Below are positions 1-9,312 of a stretch of 64,000 bases of DNA, piece by piece. The position numbers and the translations under genes were made by a program. This DNA is from Pseudomonas sp. MN1F. GTDB lineage: Bacteria > Pseudomonadota > Gammaproteobacteria > Pseudomonadales > Pseudomonadaceae. Numbering within the stretch: position 1 is the first letter of the stretch; each line of letters opens with the position of its first letter. The DNA is taken from NCBI RefSeq assembly GCF_009391885.1, contig NZ_VZII01000013.1, positions 33,308 through 97,307 on the forward strand, written 5' to 3'. Under the pieces are notes generated by a model. It did no database searches, was not told the DNA's origin, and saw only the letters and a list, made by a program, of their open reading frames with translations.

Positions 1-2
1 GC

Positions 3-587
3 ACCACGTTCGGCTCCACCCGCGATGCCGAATGGCTGATCGACAAGGTGCGCACCATCCACTTGCAGGTAACCGGTACCGCGCCGGATGGCCGTCCATA
101 TGCCGCCAGCGACCCGGACCTGCTGACCTGGGTGCACGTGGCCGAAGTGAGCAGCTTCCTCGCTGCCCACCTGCGCTACCGCGATCCCCAGCTGTCACGT
201 GCCGAGCAGGACGCCTATTACGCCGAGATCGCCCTGATTGCCGAACGCCTGGGTGCCCGTGGGGTGCCACGCTCCTGCCAGCAGGTCGAGGACTATCTGC
301 AGCAGATGCGCCCACAACTGCAATGCAGCGCACGTAGCCTGGAAGTAGTCGGGATCCTGCTCGAGGCCCCGGCCCCGAGCCGCCTTGCCGAGCCAGTCGG
401 CAAGCTGATGCTGCTGGCAGGCATCGACCTGCTGCCGGACTGGGCCCAGGCCATGCTCGGCCTGCAGCAGGGGCCGCTGCAACGGCGCATGATCCGCCTT
501 GGCCTGCAGCGCACAGCACCGATCCTGCGTTGGGCCATGCGCGACGGCTCGGCGCACCGGGCCAGGCGACGCATGGGTATCGAGTGA
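3..587 (+). CDS. Oxygenase MpaB family (DUF2236) protein, C-terminal part
   Basis: The reading frame is open from the first bases of the window, so the gene begins upstream and only about the last 194 residues are present. The piece starts TTFGSTRDAEWLIDKV and contains WVHVAEVSSFLAAHLRY followed by an acidic helix, which resembles the DUF2236/MpaB/rubber-oxygenase family (heme-binding, mostly uncharacterised in bacteria). An internal GTG at 48 could be called as a start, but homologous-looking sequence continues upstream of it, so it is not a start. The C-terminus is basic (RRRMGIE). The family call is from memory of this type of sequence. Substrate is unknown. A short gap separates it from the DUF748 gene on the same strand. 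Confidence 0.7.
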   Translation, partial: TTFGSTRDAEWLIDKVRTIHLQVTGTAPDGRPYAASDPDLLTWVHVAEVSSFLAAHLRYRDPQLSRAEQDAYYAEIALIAERLGARGVPRSCQQVEDYLQQMRPQLQCSARSLEVVGILLEAPAPSRLAEPVGKLMLLAGIDLLPDWAQAMLGLQQGPLQRRMIRLGLQRTAPILRWAMRDGSAHRARRRMGIE

Positions 588-666
588 CGGGAAAATGGTC
601 GCCCCAGCGGAACCGATTTAACGTGCCATACTCCAAGCACTCCTGCTTAGACAGACGAAGCGACAC

Positions 667-3603
667 ATGTACAAAGGATTGACTCGCGCCCTCGGCGCCC
701 TGTTGGCTCTCGTGGCCCTCTACAGCCTGCTTGGCTTCCTCATTCTCCCTGGTGTCGCCTTGCGTATCGCCAACCAGCAGCTGGCGCAATACGCCACCGT
801 GCCGGCGCACCTGCAACGCATCGAACTCAACCCCTTCAGCCTTGAGCTGACCGTGTGGGGCCTGCAACTGGGCGAACCCGGCAAGGAGCAGGTCGGCTTC
901 GAACGGCTGTACGCCAACCTGGCACTCGACAGCCTGTGGAAACGTGCCCTGCACCTGCAGGCGATCGAGCTCGACAAGCCGCGCAACGAGGTGCTGTTCG
1001 CCAAGGACGGTACCCTCAACCTGACCCAACTGTTCAAGTTACCTGCCAGCGAACCCCAACCCGAAGCCCCCCCAAGCGACCCGTTCCCGCTGCGTATCGA
1101 CAGCATCAAGCTCAGTGGCGGCTACCTGCACTTCGAGGATCAGCGCCCCAGCGAGCCGATCGAATTCATCTACGACGACATGAACCTGGAGCTGAAGAAC
1201 CTCAGCACCCTGCCGGACGACAACGCCGACATGACCTTGGTGGCGCTTGGCCCCAACGGCGGGCGGGTGGACTGGAACGGCACCCTCAGCCTGGCGCCGA
1301 TCGCCTCGCAAGGCACGCTGAAAGTCACCGACGGCAAGATGAAGCTGTTCTGGCCCTATGTGCGCGATGCCTTGCCCCTTGTGCTCGAGGACGGCGTGGT
1401 CAACCTCGACACCCACTACAAGCTCAACCTGTCCAAGGAAACCGAGCTGTTGCTCGACAACACCTCGCTCAAGGTTGCGCCTTTCGCCATCAAAGCACCG
1501 GATGGCCGGCCGCTGGTGCGCCTGGCCAACCTGGAGGTGAGCGAGACGTCCATCGACCTGGCCAAGCAACTGGTCACCGTCGGCAAGGTCCGCAGCGAAA
1601 AACTGGAAACCTGGGCGGCCCTGGAAAAGGATGGCCAGCTCGACTGGCAGACGCTGTTCGCCAGCCAGCCGGCCAAGCCCTCACCGAAAGAAAAGGCCGA
1701 GCCGGCGGCTGCCGAACCGACCGCAGAAGAAAAAGCCGCTAAAGCGCCAAGCAAGCCCTGGCAGGTACTGCTCAAGGACGTGCAACTGCGCAACTATCAG
1801 GTGCACCTCGCCGACCGTAGCCAGAAGGAGCCGGTGGCGCTGGACGTTGGCCCGCTGAACCTCGACATGCAGGGTTTCGACAGCCTCAACCAGTCGCCTT
1901 TCACCCTCAAGCTCGACACCGGCATTGGTAAACAAGGCAAGCTGCAGGCGGCAGGTGAAGTGAACCTGGCGCCGGTCACGGCCAAGCTCGATGTCAGCAC
2001 CCGTGACATCGACCTGCGCGTCGCCCAGGCCTACATCAGCCCGTTCATTCGCCTCGAACTGCGCAGTGGCATGCTCGCCAGCGACCTCAAGGTCGACCTC
2101 AAGAGCACCGAACCACTGGCCTTCAGCGTTGCCGGGAAGGCTCAGGTCAACCAGCTGCACACCCTGGACACCATCAAGGGCCGAGACTTCGTCAAATGGC
2201 AGCAAGTCAACGTCGACGGCCTGTCGTATGTACACGGTGATGCCCTGTCGATCGACAAGGTGACCCTGCTGCAGCCCTATGCGCGCTTCATCATCAACGA
2301 AGACCGCACCACCAGCGTCGACGACCTGCTCATCCCGCAGCCGGCCGGCGCGCCGGCCCGCAGCCCGGCCAAGCCAGCCAGTGCCTCGGGCAGCAAGCCC
2401 TTGGGCATCCACATCGGCCAGATCGACATCAACGATGGCTCGGCCAACTTCGCCGACCTGACCCTGACCCCGAACTTCGCCACCGCCATCCAGCAGCTCA
2501 ATGGCCAGATCGGCACCATCGACAACCGCAAGCCGGCACCGGCCAAGGTCGATGTCAAAGGCAAGGTCGACCGTTATGCCCCGGTCACCATCAAGGGCGC
2601 ACTCAACCCGTTCAACCCGCTGGCCAGCCTGGATATCGCCACCAGCTTCAAGCGCGTCGAACTGACCACCTTGACGCCCTACTCCGGCAAGTTCGCTGGC
2701 TTTCGCATCCGCAAGGGGCGCTTGAACCTCGACCTGCATTACCTGATCACCAACGGCCAGCTCAAGGCCGAGAACAAGGTGGTGGTCGAGCAGCTGCAAC
2801 TGGGTGAAAAGGTCGACAGCCCGGATGCGGTGGACCTGCCGATCCGCCTGGCGATTGCCCTGCTCAAGGACACCGAAGGGCGGATCTCCATCGAACTGCC
2901 GGTTTCAGGTGACCTGAACAACCCGCAGTTCAGCGTCATGCCGATCGTCTGGCAGACCCTGCGCAACCTGGTGCTCCGTGCGGCCCAGGCGCCGTTCAAG
3001 TTTATCGGTGGGCTGATTTCTGGTGGCGGCTCGGAAGACCTCGGTACGGTGGCGTTTGCCCCTGGCTCCAGTGAACTCAGTGGCGATGCGCAGTCGACGC
3101 TGGACAAGCTCGCTTCCGCCCTCAAGGAACGCCCGGAGCTGCGCCTGGAGATCGAAGGGACCAGCGCGCAGAGCAGCGACGGCCCATTGATTGCCCAGCA
3201 ACGCCTGGAGCGCGAATACCAGGCGAACTGGTACAAGATCCTGCAGCGTCGTGGTGACAAGGTACCGGCCAATGCCTCCATGCTACAGGTCGATGACAGC
3301 GACAAGCCGGCGATGCTCGAAGGTATCTACCGCACCCGCCTGAAGCAGCAGCCACCGGCTGAATGGGAACAACTGAGCCGGGACGAGCGCACCGCCAAGC
3401 TGCGAGAGGCGGTGATCAAGTCGTGGGCTGAAAGCACGGCATTGCTGCGCACCCTTGGCCAGGAGCGGGCCAGCAGCATCAAGGACTACCTGGTCGACAA
3501 GGGCAAACTCGAGGATGACCGGGTGTACTTCATCGATACCAACCTGGGGCAGGCTGAGAGCGATGGGCGGGTGGTCACGCCGATGCATCTGGATGCTGAA
3601 TGA
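667..3603 (+). CDS. DUF748 (AsmA-like) envelope protein, 978 aa
   Basis: A very large protein with one N-terminal membrane segment (roughly residues 8-32, LGALLALVALYSLLGFLILPG) followed by a long, beta-rich repetitive body typical of AsmA/DUF748 proteins. These are anchored in the inner membrane with the bulk in the periplasm and are linked to outer-membrane lipid homeostasis. A low-complexity Lys/Glu/Ala/Pro linker lies near residues 335-365. The C-terminal part (about residue 795 onward, VAFAPGSSELSGDAQSTLDKLA) looks like an OmpA-type peptidoglycan-binding segment. The ATG at 667 follows the sequence GACGAAGCGACAC, a weak ribosome site. Precise function is not known; the family assignment is fairly secure from composition and architecture. 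Confidence 0.8.
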   Translation: MYKGLTRALGALLALVALYSLLGFLILPGVALRIANQQLAQYATVPAHLQRIELNPFSLELTVWGLQLGEPGKEQVGFERLYANLALDSLWKRALHLQAIELDKPRNEVLFAKDGTLNLTQLFKLPASEPQPEAPPSDPFPLRIDSIKLSGGYLHFEDQRPSEPIEFIYDDMNLELKNLSTLPDDNADMTLVALGPNGGRVDWNGTLSLAPIASQGTLKVTDGKMKLFWPYVRDALPLVLEDGVVNLDTHYKLNLSKETELLLDNTSLKVAPFAIKAPDGRPLVRLANLEVSETSIDLAKQLVTVGKVRSEKLETWAALEKDGQLDWQTLFASQPAKPSPKEKAEPAAAEPTAEEKAAKAPSKPWQVLLKDVQLRNYQVHLADRSQKEPVALDVGPLNLDMQGFDSLNQSPFTLKLDTGIGKQGKLQAAGEVNLAPVTAKLDVSTRDIDLRVAQAYISPFIRLELRSGMLASDLKVDLKSTEPLAFSVAGKAQVNQLHTLDTIKGRDFVKWQQVNVDGLSYVHGDALSIDKVTLLQPYARFIINEDRTTSVDDLLIPQPAGAPARSPAKPASASGSKPLGIHIGQIDINDGSANFADLTLTPNFATAIQQLNGQIGTIDNRKPAPAKVDVKGKVDRYAPVTIKGALNPFNPLASLDIATSFKRVELTTLTPYSGKFAGFRIRKGRLNLDLHYLITNGQLKAENKVVVEQLQLGEKVDSPDAVDLPIRLAIALLKDTEGRISIELPVSGDLNNPQFSVMPIVWQTLRNLVLRAAQAPFKFIGGLISGGGSEDLGTVAFAPGSSELSGDAQSTLDKLASALKERPELRLEIEGTSAQSSDGPLIAQQRLEREYQANWYKILQRRGDKVPANASMLQVDDSDKPAMLEGIYRTRLKQQPPAEWEQLSRDERTAKLREAVIKSWAESTALLRTLGQERASSIKDYLVDKGKLEDDRVYFIDTNLGQAESDGRVVTPMHLDAE

Positions 3604-3634
3604 GCGGCGTCAGCCGCGAAGGGCCGGGGCAGGC

Positions 3635-4048
3635 TTACACCAGCCGCTGGCCCGACACCGACGGGTGATACAGCGGCTGCACCTTGTTGCCCGCCGGGTC
3701 CAGCAAGTGGAAGCTGCGCGCTCCATCACCATGGTTGAATGGCTTGTCGAGCAAGGTAACCCCACGCGCCTTGAAGTACTGATACCAGGCCTCCAACTCC
3801 TCGACGCTATCGACGATGAAACCGTAATGGTCCAGGGTCTGCAGCCCATTGGCCGCCCCTGCCCCACGCCCCAGCGACAGGTTGTCATTACCGCAGGTCA
3901 GGTATACCAGGTCTTCGTTGGCCCGGTTCAGCACCTCCATGCCCATCACATCGACATAGAAACGCTCGCACTCCTCCAGGTTGGGCACCAGCAAGGCAAT
4001 ATGGCGCAGGCCATTCAGGCGACCGGGACGGGCAGGTAATTCGGACAT
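3635..4048 (-). CDS. VOC (glyoxalase/bleomycin resistance) family protein, 137 aa
   Basis: A single-domain vicinal oxygen chelate protein: N-terminal GLRHIALLVPNLEECERFY (first beta-alpha-beta with metal-ligand His), a middle LVYLTCGNDNLSLGRG strand and LDHYGFIVDSVEELEAWY as the second module, then AGNKVQPLYHP. Such proteins bind a divalent metal and act as lyases, dioxygenases or resistance proteins; the substrate cannot be told. It is transcribed divergently from the small monooxygenase gene at 4109, across a spacer carrying a perfect palindrome, so the two are probably co-regulated and may treat the same compound. Confidence 0.8.
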   Translation of the reverse strand: MSELPARPGRLNGLRHIALLVPNLEECERFYVDVMGMEVLNRANEDLVYLTCGNDNLSLGRGAGAANGLQTLDHYGFIVDSVEELEAWYQYFKARGVTLLDKPFNHGDGARSFHLLDPAGNKVQPLYHPSVSGQRLV

Positions 4049-4064
4049 TGGCGCGACTCCATTT

Positions 4065-4074
4065 TTGTATACAA
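4065..4074. promoter_or_regulatory. TTGTATACAA palindrome in divergent promoter
   Basis: A perfect 10-bp inverted repeat lies between the VOC gene (start 4048) and the monooxygenase gene (start 4109), in an A/T-rich spacer. Palindromes of this form are typical operators of FCD-type GntR regulators. No such regulator gene is adjacent, so any assignment is inference. Confidence 0.5.
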
Positions 4075-4108
4075 TTAGTAATTGAATTTAAAACAAAAGG
4101 AGCGCCTT

Positions 4109-4411
4109 GTGTATAGCCTGTTCATCAAGACCCGCGTCAAACCCGGCTGCGCAGAAGACTTTCTCACCGCCATCAAGGTCAATGCCGCTGCCTCCGTCGC
4201 CACCGAGCCAGGCTGCCTGGTGTTCGATGTCTCCCAGGACCGCATCGACCCAGACGTGATCTACCTGTACGAGATCTACCGCGACGACGATGCGTACGAA
4301 GCGCACACCCAGACCGCCCATTTCCGCGACAGCCGCCCGTTGGTCGAGCCACTGATCGTCGAGCAGGCGTGCTTTGAAAGCGACGTGATCGCCCGTAACC
4401 CGGTGTACTGA
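4109..4411 (+). CDS. Putative quinol/antibiotic-biosynthesis-type monooxygenase (ABM), 100 aa
   Basis: A small ferredoxin-like ABM-domain protein: LFIKTRVKPGCAEDFLTAI at the N-terminus, EPGCLVFDVSQD in the centre and YEIYRDDDAYEAHTQTAHF with the family's conserved His. These form dimers that oxidise quinols or aromatic compounds without a cofactor. The GTG at 4109 is chosen because AGGAG sits about 6 bases upstream; an ATG-like upstream extension to 4082 has no ribosome site. It is divergent from the VOC gene, and the pair looks like a small detoxification or catabolic unit. Confidence 0.8.
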   Translation: MYSLFIKTRVKPGCAEDFLTAIKVNAAASVATEPGCLVFDVSQDRIDPDVIYLYEIYRDDDAYEAHTQTAHFRDSRPLVEPLIVEQACFESDVIARNPVY

Positions 4412-4426
4412 GGCCCAATGAAAAAA

Positions 4427-4444
4427 CCCCGGCAATTGCCGGGG
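4427..4444 (-). terminator. Intrinsic terminator after the BON gene
   Basis: The GC-rich palindrome CCCCGGCAATTGCCGGGG is followed, on the minus strand, by six T. It lies between two convergent genes and chiefly serves the minus-strand BON gene. Confidence 0.8.
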
Positions 4445-4488
4445 CTTCGCTGCAGGTGGCCAAATCCCTCTGGCCGACGGGACATTCC

Positions 4489-4839
4489 TTATTCGGCTTT
4501 CAAGCCATCAGCCATCACGCTTTTTACGCCTTTGATGTTCTTGGTGATGCGGACAGCTTCAGCCTTTTGCGATTCAGTCACCTTCACGTCAGAAGACAGC
4601 GAAACGACACCGTGGCTGGTTTCCACTTTGATATCGCTACCCGGTACGCCTTTCTCGGTCATCAGGTCAGCTTTGACCTTGGTGGTGATCCAGGTATCAG
4701 AGCCTTCCTGTTTGGCGTTGTCCACGGTATTGGCAGCCATCATCAGCGGAGCCTGAGTGGCCTCGGCAGCAAAGGCACCGTTGGCCATGGTCAGGGTCAG
4801 CGCGGTAGCAGTAGCGGCAGCAATGGCGAACTTCTTCAT
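4489..4839 (-). CDS. BON-domain periplasmic protein (OsmY-like), 116 aa
   Basis: It starts with a clear Sec signal peptide (MKKFAIAAATATALTLTMANGAFA) followed by a single BON domain: DTWITTKVKADLMTEKGVPGSDIKVETSHGVVSLSSDV with the conserved central Gly. BON proteins such as OsmY bind membranes or phospholipids and are usually stress induced in the periplasm. The ATG at 4839 has AGGAG about 8 bases upstream, so the longer 139-residue frame is rejected. An intrinsic terminator follows the gene. It is a single-gene unit upstream of the pnp terminator. Confidence 0.85.
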   Translation of the reverse strand: MKKFAIAAATATALTLTMANGAFAAEATQAPLMMAANTVDNAKQEGSDTWITTKVKADLMTEKGVPGSDIKVETSHGVVSLSSDVKVTESQKAEAVRITKNIKGVKSVMADGLKAE

Positions 4840-5060
4840 TTGGGTCACTCCTGTTTGTCGAAAGGTCTGCGCCGTATGTCCTGGCGGCAGGTAAGAGTGT
4901 AGTTGCATGTGCTGTGCCAGCTTTTACGCTTCGCTTGTTCCCTTATAAATCAATAAGTTAGGGAAAATTGACGCTAACGGATGTCGTGCATTTTGCAATC
5001 AGGGCGAAAAACCTGCATGCAAGATGCAAGTCCGCAAAAGGTTCCCGAAAGCCATAAAAA

Positions 5061-5081
5061 AAGGGCCCCGACGGGGCCCTT
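5061..5081 (-). terminator. pnp intrinsic terminator
   Basis: Stem AAGGGCCCCG / CGGGGCCCTT with an A loop, followed on the minus strand by a run of T, just beyond the pnp stop codon. Confidence 0.9.
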
Positions 5082-5102
5082 CTTCTGGTGCGTGTCAGTC
5101 GC

Positions 5103-7208
5103 TTAGACGCCCGAAGCCTTGGCAGCGGCAACGTCTTTGATCGACAGCTTGATACGGCCGCGGTTGTCCACGTCCAGTACCAGCACTTCGACTTCCTGAC
5201 CTTCTTTCAGCACGTCGGTCACTTTCTCTACGCGAGCGTCGCTCAGCATCGAGATGTGCACCAGGCCGTCCTTGCCAGGCAGGATGTTGACGAAGGCGCC
5301 GAAATCGACGATGCGCTCGACCTTGCCGACGTAGATCTTGCCGATCTCGGCCTCGGCGGTGATACCCAGGATGCGCTGCTTGGCAGCGTCTGCCGCTTCC
5401 TTGGTCTCGCCGAAGATCTTGATCGAGCCGTCGTCTTCGATGTCGATCGACGCTTTGGTCTCTTCGCAGATGGCGCGAATGGTAGCGCCGCCTTTGCCGA
5501 TGACATCACGGATCTTGTCGGTGTCGATCTTCATCGCGATCATGGTCGGGGCGTTGGCCGACAGCTCGGTACGCGACTCGCCAATGATCTGGTTCATCTG
5601 GCCGAGGATGTTCAGGCGCGCTTCCAGGGCTTGGCCCAGGGCGATTTCCATGATCTCTTCGGTGATGCCGTTGATCTTGATGTCCATCTGCAGTGCGGTA
5701 ACACCTTTGGCGGTACCTGCAACCTTGAAGTCCATGTCGCCGAGGTGGTCTTCGTCACCGAGGATGTCGGTCAGGACTGCGAACTTCTCGCCTTCCTTGA
5801 CCAGGCCCATGGCGATACCGGCAACTGGAGCCTTCATCGGTACGCCAGCGTCCATCAGTGCCAGGGAGGCACCGCAGACCGAAGCCATGGAGCTGGAACC
5901 GTTGGATTCGGTGATTTCCGAAACCACGCGGATGGTGTACGGGAACACGTCAGCGGCAGGCAGCATGGCCTGAACCGAACGACGGGCCAGACGGCCGTGG
6001 CCGATCTCGCGGCGGCCGGCACCACCCATGCGACCACACTCGCCTACCGAGAACGGTGGGAAGTTGTAGTGCAGCATGAACGGGTCTTTCTTCTCGCCTT
6101 CGAGGGTGTCCAGCAGCTGGGCGTCACGTGCAGTACCGAGGGTCGCTACGACCAGGGCCTGGGTTTCACCACGGGTGAACAGTGCCGAACCGTGAGTCTT
6201 CGGCAGCACACCGACTTCGATGTTCAGCGGGCGAACAGTTTTGGTGTCGCGGCCGTCGATACGTGGCTTGCCATTGACGATGTTTTCGCGAACGGTGCGG
6301 TATTCGATTTCGCCGAAGATGTCTTTGACTTCACCAGCCGAAGGTTGGCCTTCTTCACCGGAGAACTTGGCAACCGCCTGGTCGCGCAGCTCGCCCAGGC
6401 GCGCATAGCGGTCGGCCTTGACGGTGATGGTGTAGGCCTGGGAAACGGCTTCGCCGAATTCGGCGCGGATGGCGTTGAACAGTTCAGTGTTGGCAACGGC
6501 CGGTTTCCAGTCCCAGGTCGGCTTGGCAGCTTCAGCGGCCAGCTCTTTGACAGCCTGGATAACAACCTGGAACTCGTCGTGGGCGAACAGGACGGCGCCC
6601 AGCATCTGGTCTTCGGTCAGCTCTTGAGCTTCCGATTCAACCATCAGCACAGCATCGGAAGTACCGGCAACGACCATGTCCAGGCTCGAGGCAGCCAGTT
6701 GCTCGTAGGTCGGGTTCAGCAGGTAGCCGGTGCTTTCGTGGAAGGCAACGCGGGCAGCGCCGATCGGGCCTTCGAACGGAATGCCGGAGATCGCCAGGGC
6801 AGCCGAAGTACCGATCATCGCAGCGATGTCCGGATCGGTCTTCTTGCTGGTGGAAACCACGGTGCAGACAACCTGCACTTCGTTCATGAAACCTTCTGGG
6901 AACAGCGGGCGGATCGGACGGTCGATCAGGCGCGAGGTCAGCGTCTCTTTCTCGGAAGGACGGCCTTCACGCTTGAAGAAGCCACCCGGGATCTTGCCGG
7001 CGGCGTAGGTCTTTTCCTGGTAGTGGACCGACAGCGGGAAGAAACCCTTGCCTGGATCGGCCTGTTTGGCACCGACCACGGTCACCAGCACGGTGACATC
7101 GTTGTCGACGGTAACCAGCACGGCGCCGGTTGCCTGACGGGCGATACGGCCCGTTTCGAGAGTAACGGTCGATTGACCGAACTGGAATTTCTTGATTACC
7201 GGGTTCAC
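5103..7208 (-). CDS. pnp: Polyribonucleotide nucleotidyltransferase (PNPase), 701 aa
   Basis: Phosphorolytic 3'-5' exoribonuclease and core of the RNA degradosome. Two RNase PH domains are visible (from about residue 10 and about residue 310), with the [31 protein letters not shown] block in the first and [17 protein letters not shown] in the second. A KH domain ([15 protein letters not shown], about residue 560) and an S1 domain ([18 protein letters not shown], about residue 622) follow. Length is normal. The start is GTG at 7208 with GGAAACC upstream. It lies downstream of rpsO on the same strand, separated by a leader that folds into a long hairpin. Confidence 0.98.
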   Translation of the reverse strand: MNPVIKKFQFGQSTVTLETGRIARQATGAVLVTVDNDVTVLVTVVGAKQADPGKGFFPLSVHYQEKTYAAGKIPGGFFKREGRPSEKETLTSRLIDRPIRPLFPEGFMNEVQVVCTVVSTSKKTDPDIAAMIGTSAALAISGIPFEGPIGAARVAFHESTGYLLNPTYEQLAASSLDMVVAGTSDAVLMVESEAQELTEDQMLGAVLFAHDEFQVVIQAVKELAAEAAKPTWDWKPAVANTELFNAIRAEFGEAVSQAYTITVKADRYARLGELRDQAVAKFSGEEGQPSAGEVKDIFGEIEYRTVRENIVNGKPRIDGRDTKTVRPLNIEVGVLPKTHGSALFTRGETQALVVATLGTARDAQLLDTLEGEKKDPFMLHYNFPPFSVGECGRMGGAGRREIGHGRLARRSVQAMLPAADVFPYTIRVVSEITESNGSSSMASVCGASLALMDAGVPMKAPVAGIAMGLVKEGEKFAVLTDILGDEDHLGDMDFKVAGTAKGVTALQMDIKINGITEEIMEIALGQALEARLNILGQMNQIIGESRTELSANAPTMIAMKIDTDKIRDVIGKGGATIRAICEETKASIDIEDDGSIKIFGETKEAADAAKQRILGITAEAEIGKIYVGKVERIVDFGAFVNILPGKDGLVHISMLSDARVEKVTDVLKEGQEVEVLVLDVDNRGRIKLSIKDVAAAKASGV

Positions 7209-7306
7209 GGTTTCCTACCTTTTTCAGTGGCTCTGGGGGAACTGGTTTCTTGCGAATTCTTGGGCAGAACGGGGAATCGGCCCCATTGACCGTCCAGATA
7301 CAACAC

Positions 7307-7366
7307 GAGGTTGGGAGCCTGGCTGCTGCGCGGTAAACCGCTCAGCAAAACCAGGCTGCCAACCTC
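7307..7366 (-). promoter_or_regulatory. pnp leader hairpin (RNase III site candidate)
   Basis: A 16-bp stem with one mismatch (7307-7322 with 7351-7366) encloses a further GCTG-GCGGT/ACCGC-CAGC stem. A long duplex in the rpsO-pnp spacer is what RNase III cuts to start PNPase autoregulation in E. coli; the role here is inferred by analogy. Confidence 0.65.
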
Positions 7367-7457
7367 GGAGATACGCGTGGCGTGCCCGACGGCGAAGCTG
7401 CAAAACAGCATAGCCGAAGCTTGCGACACGCCATGCACACCACTGACCAGGCCGCTA

Positions 7458-7727
7458 TTAGCGACGCAGGCCCAGGCGACCGATCAGGGCGCTGTAACGA
7501 GTGGTGTCTTTACCCTTCAGGTAGTCCAGCAGCTTACGACGCTGGTTAACCATACGGATCAGACCACGACGGGAGTGGTGGTCTTTGTCGTTGGCCTTGA
7601 AGTGGCCTTGCAGCTTGTTGATGTTGGCGGTCAGCAGAGCAACCTGCACTTCCGGGCTACCGGTATCGCCGGCGGCTTGCTGGTAATCGGCAACGATCTG
7701 AGCTTTTTCTTCAACGCTGAGGGCCAT
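7458..7727 (-). CDS. rpsO: 30S ribosomal protein S15, 89 aa
   Basis: A primary 16S rRNA binding protein of the 30S platform. The sequence [44 protein letters not shown] and the terminal [24 protein letters not shown] are diagnostic, and the length of 89 residues is exact for the family. The start is set at the ATG at 7727; the longer frame begins in the leader. A small inverted repeat (7748-7767) lies in the leader, where S15 autoregulation of translation would be expected, but this was not folded. Gene order truB-rpsO-pnp is the usual gammaproteobacterial one. Confidence 0.98.
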   Translation of the reverse strand: MALSVEEKAQIVADYQQAAGDTGSPEVQVALLTANINKLQGHFKANDKDHHSRRGLIRMVNQRRKLLDYLKGKDTTRYSALIGRLGLRR

Positions 7728-7876
7728 GAGGCTTCTCCAAATTAAACGGATCCCGCAAGCGGGTTCCAATAGGCCAGGGACAAAACCCTGTATTAATAAA
7801 ATGAGCTGTGACCGTGCCTACTGACAGCCACCCTCGGTCCACCGGTTTCAGCCAAAGCCTCGGCCTGTGGTTTCGG

Positions 7877-8794
7877 TCATTCCGACCGAATCAGTCGACG
7901 CGGCGCAATACGCCCGTCTTCGCTCACTTCACCGATACCGATGAAGCGACCATTGTGATCCTGTACGCGGACCATGCCGAACTGCGGTGCATCCGGCGCA
8001 CGCACTGCCTGGCCATGCAGCCAGTAGAAAGCGCTGTGCTCGGACAGGCACACCAGTGGCCAGTCCAGCAGCCCGCTGTCGGACGGCATCAGGAAGCGAT
8101 CGAGCGCTTCGTTGCCACCTTCGGCATGGGCTTGCTCGAGTTCCTCGAGGGTTACCGTCTGGGCCAGGGCGAAAGGCCCGGCCTGGGTCCGGCGCAGTTC
8201 GGCGACATAAGCGCCGCAGCCCAGGGCCTCGCCGATATCCTCCACCAGGGTGCGGATATAGGTGCCTTTGCTGCAGCCAACCGACAACCGCGCACGGGTG
8301 CCTTCGCACTCGAGCAACTCCAAGCGGCCAATAGTAACAGAACGCGCCTCGCGCTCCACTACCTCTCCTGCACGCGCCAGTTTGTACAGCGGCTGGCCGT
8401 CGCGCTTGAGCGCCGAGTACATCGGCGGTACTTGAAGGATTTCACCGCGAAAACGCGGGATCACGGCTTCGATATCGGCGCGACCAACGGTCACCTCGCG
8501 GGTCTGCAGGACTTCGCCTTCAGCGTCCGCGGTGCTGGTAGTCTGCCCCATCTGCATGACCGTTTCGTAGCCCTTGTCGGAATCGAGCAGGTACTGCGAA
8601 AACTTGGTCGCCTCACCGAAGCACAGCGGCAGCACGCCGGTGGCCAGCGGGTCGAGGCTGCCGGTGTGGCCGGCCTTCTCGGCATTGAGCAGCCAGCGGA
8701 CCTTCTGCAGCGCAGCGTTGGAGGTGAAACCCAGCGGCTTGTCGAGCAGGATGATGCCGCTGACATTGCGGCGGATACGTTTGACCTGGGCCAC
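7877..8794 (-). CDS. truB: tRNA pseudouridine(55) synthase, 305 aa
   Basis: Makes the universal pseudouridine 55 in the tRNA T-loop. The catalytic block [23 protein letters not shown], containing the nucleophilic Asp, is near residue 40, preceded by [20 protein letters not shown]. The conserved [17 protein letters not shown] is near residue 178. The C-terminal PUA-like segment ends in APRRLIRSE. It begins 3 bases after the rbfA stop, so the two are translated from one message in the nusA-infB-rbfA-truB operon. Confidence 0.97.
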   Translation of the reverse strand: MAQVKRIRRNVSGIILLDKPLGFTSNAALQKVRWLLNAEKAGHTGSLDPLATGVLPLCFGEATKFSQYLLDSDKGYETVMQMGQTTSTADAEGEVLQTREVTVGRADIEAVIPRFRGEILQVPPMYSALKRDGQPLYKLARAGEVVEREARSVTIGRLELLECEGTRARLSVGCSKGTYIRTLVEDIGEALGCGAYVAELRRTQAGPFALAQTVTLEELEQAHAEGGNEALDRFLMPSDSGLLDWPLVCLSEHSAFYWLHGQAVRAPDAPQFGMVRVQDHNGRFIGIGEVSEDGRIAPRRLIRSE

Positions 8795-8797
8795 CGT

Positions 8798-9196
8798 TTA
8801 CTCCTTGGCGTCCAGCTCGTCGGCATCCTTGTGCAGGCGGTCTTCGGCCACTGCACGCTCGATCAGCGCCGACAGGTGGACACCGCGGCTGACACTTTCA
8901 TCGAAGTGGAAGTGCAACTGCGGCACGCTGCGCAGCTGCATCGAGCGGCCCAGGTGCAGGCGCAGGAAGCTTGCGGCGCTGTTCAGGGCCTTGAGCGACT
9001 GCTGCACGGCGTCTGGCGCTTCTTCGCCCATGACGGTGATGAAGACCTTGGCATGGCCCAGGTCGCGGCTCACATCCACGGCGGTGATGGTCACCAGACC
9101 GACGCGTGGGTCTTTGACTTCACGGCGGATCAGCTCGGCCAGCTCACGCTGCATCTGATCACCGATACGTTGGGTACGGCTGTATTCTTTGGCCAT
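8798..9196 (-). CDS. rbfA: 30S ribosome-binding factor A, 132 aa
   Basis: A cold-shock KH-like protein needed for late maturation of 16S rRNA. The sequence opens [38 protein letters not shown], the family signature, and contains the AxG-type motif [29 protein letters not shown]. Length is normal for the family. It lies between infB and truB on the same strand, after a 116-base spacer that holds a 14-bp hairpin. Confidence 0.97.
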   Translation of the reverse strand: MAKEYSRTQRIGDQMQRELAELIRREVKDPRVGLVTITAVDVSRDLGHAKVFITVMGEEAPDAVQQSLKALNSAASFLRLHLGRSMQLRSVPQLHFHFDESVSRGVHLSALIERAVAEDRLHKDADELDAKE

Positions 9197-9225
9197 TCTT
9201 GCTACCTGTAACTTAAAGCGGCAAA

Positions 9226-9255
9226 CGCCCGGTGAGGCTGAAGCCTGACCGGGCG
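9226..9255. repeat. REP-like hairpin in the infB-rbfA spacer
   Basis: CGCCCGGTGAGGCT pairs with AGCCTGACCGGGCG around a 2-base loop, with one internal G-G mismatch. No T-run follows, so it may stabilise mRNA or be a repeat remnant rather than a terminator. Confidence 0.5.
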
Positions 9256-9312
9256 CTACCTACTGAGGCGCTGCCCACCGCCCTGCGGCGGGGGCTGGCG
9301 CCCTGCTCACCC

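Noticed and set aside
5088..7289. 733-codon open frame on the plus strand opposite pnp
   Set aside because: It mirrors pnp codon for codon, has low-complexity Asp/Gly/His-rich sequence and no family features; it is a shadow caused by GC-rich third positions.
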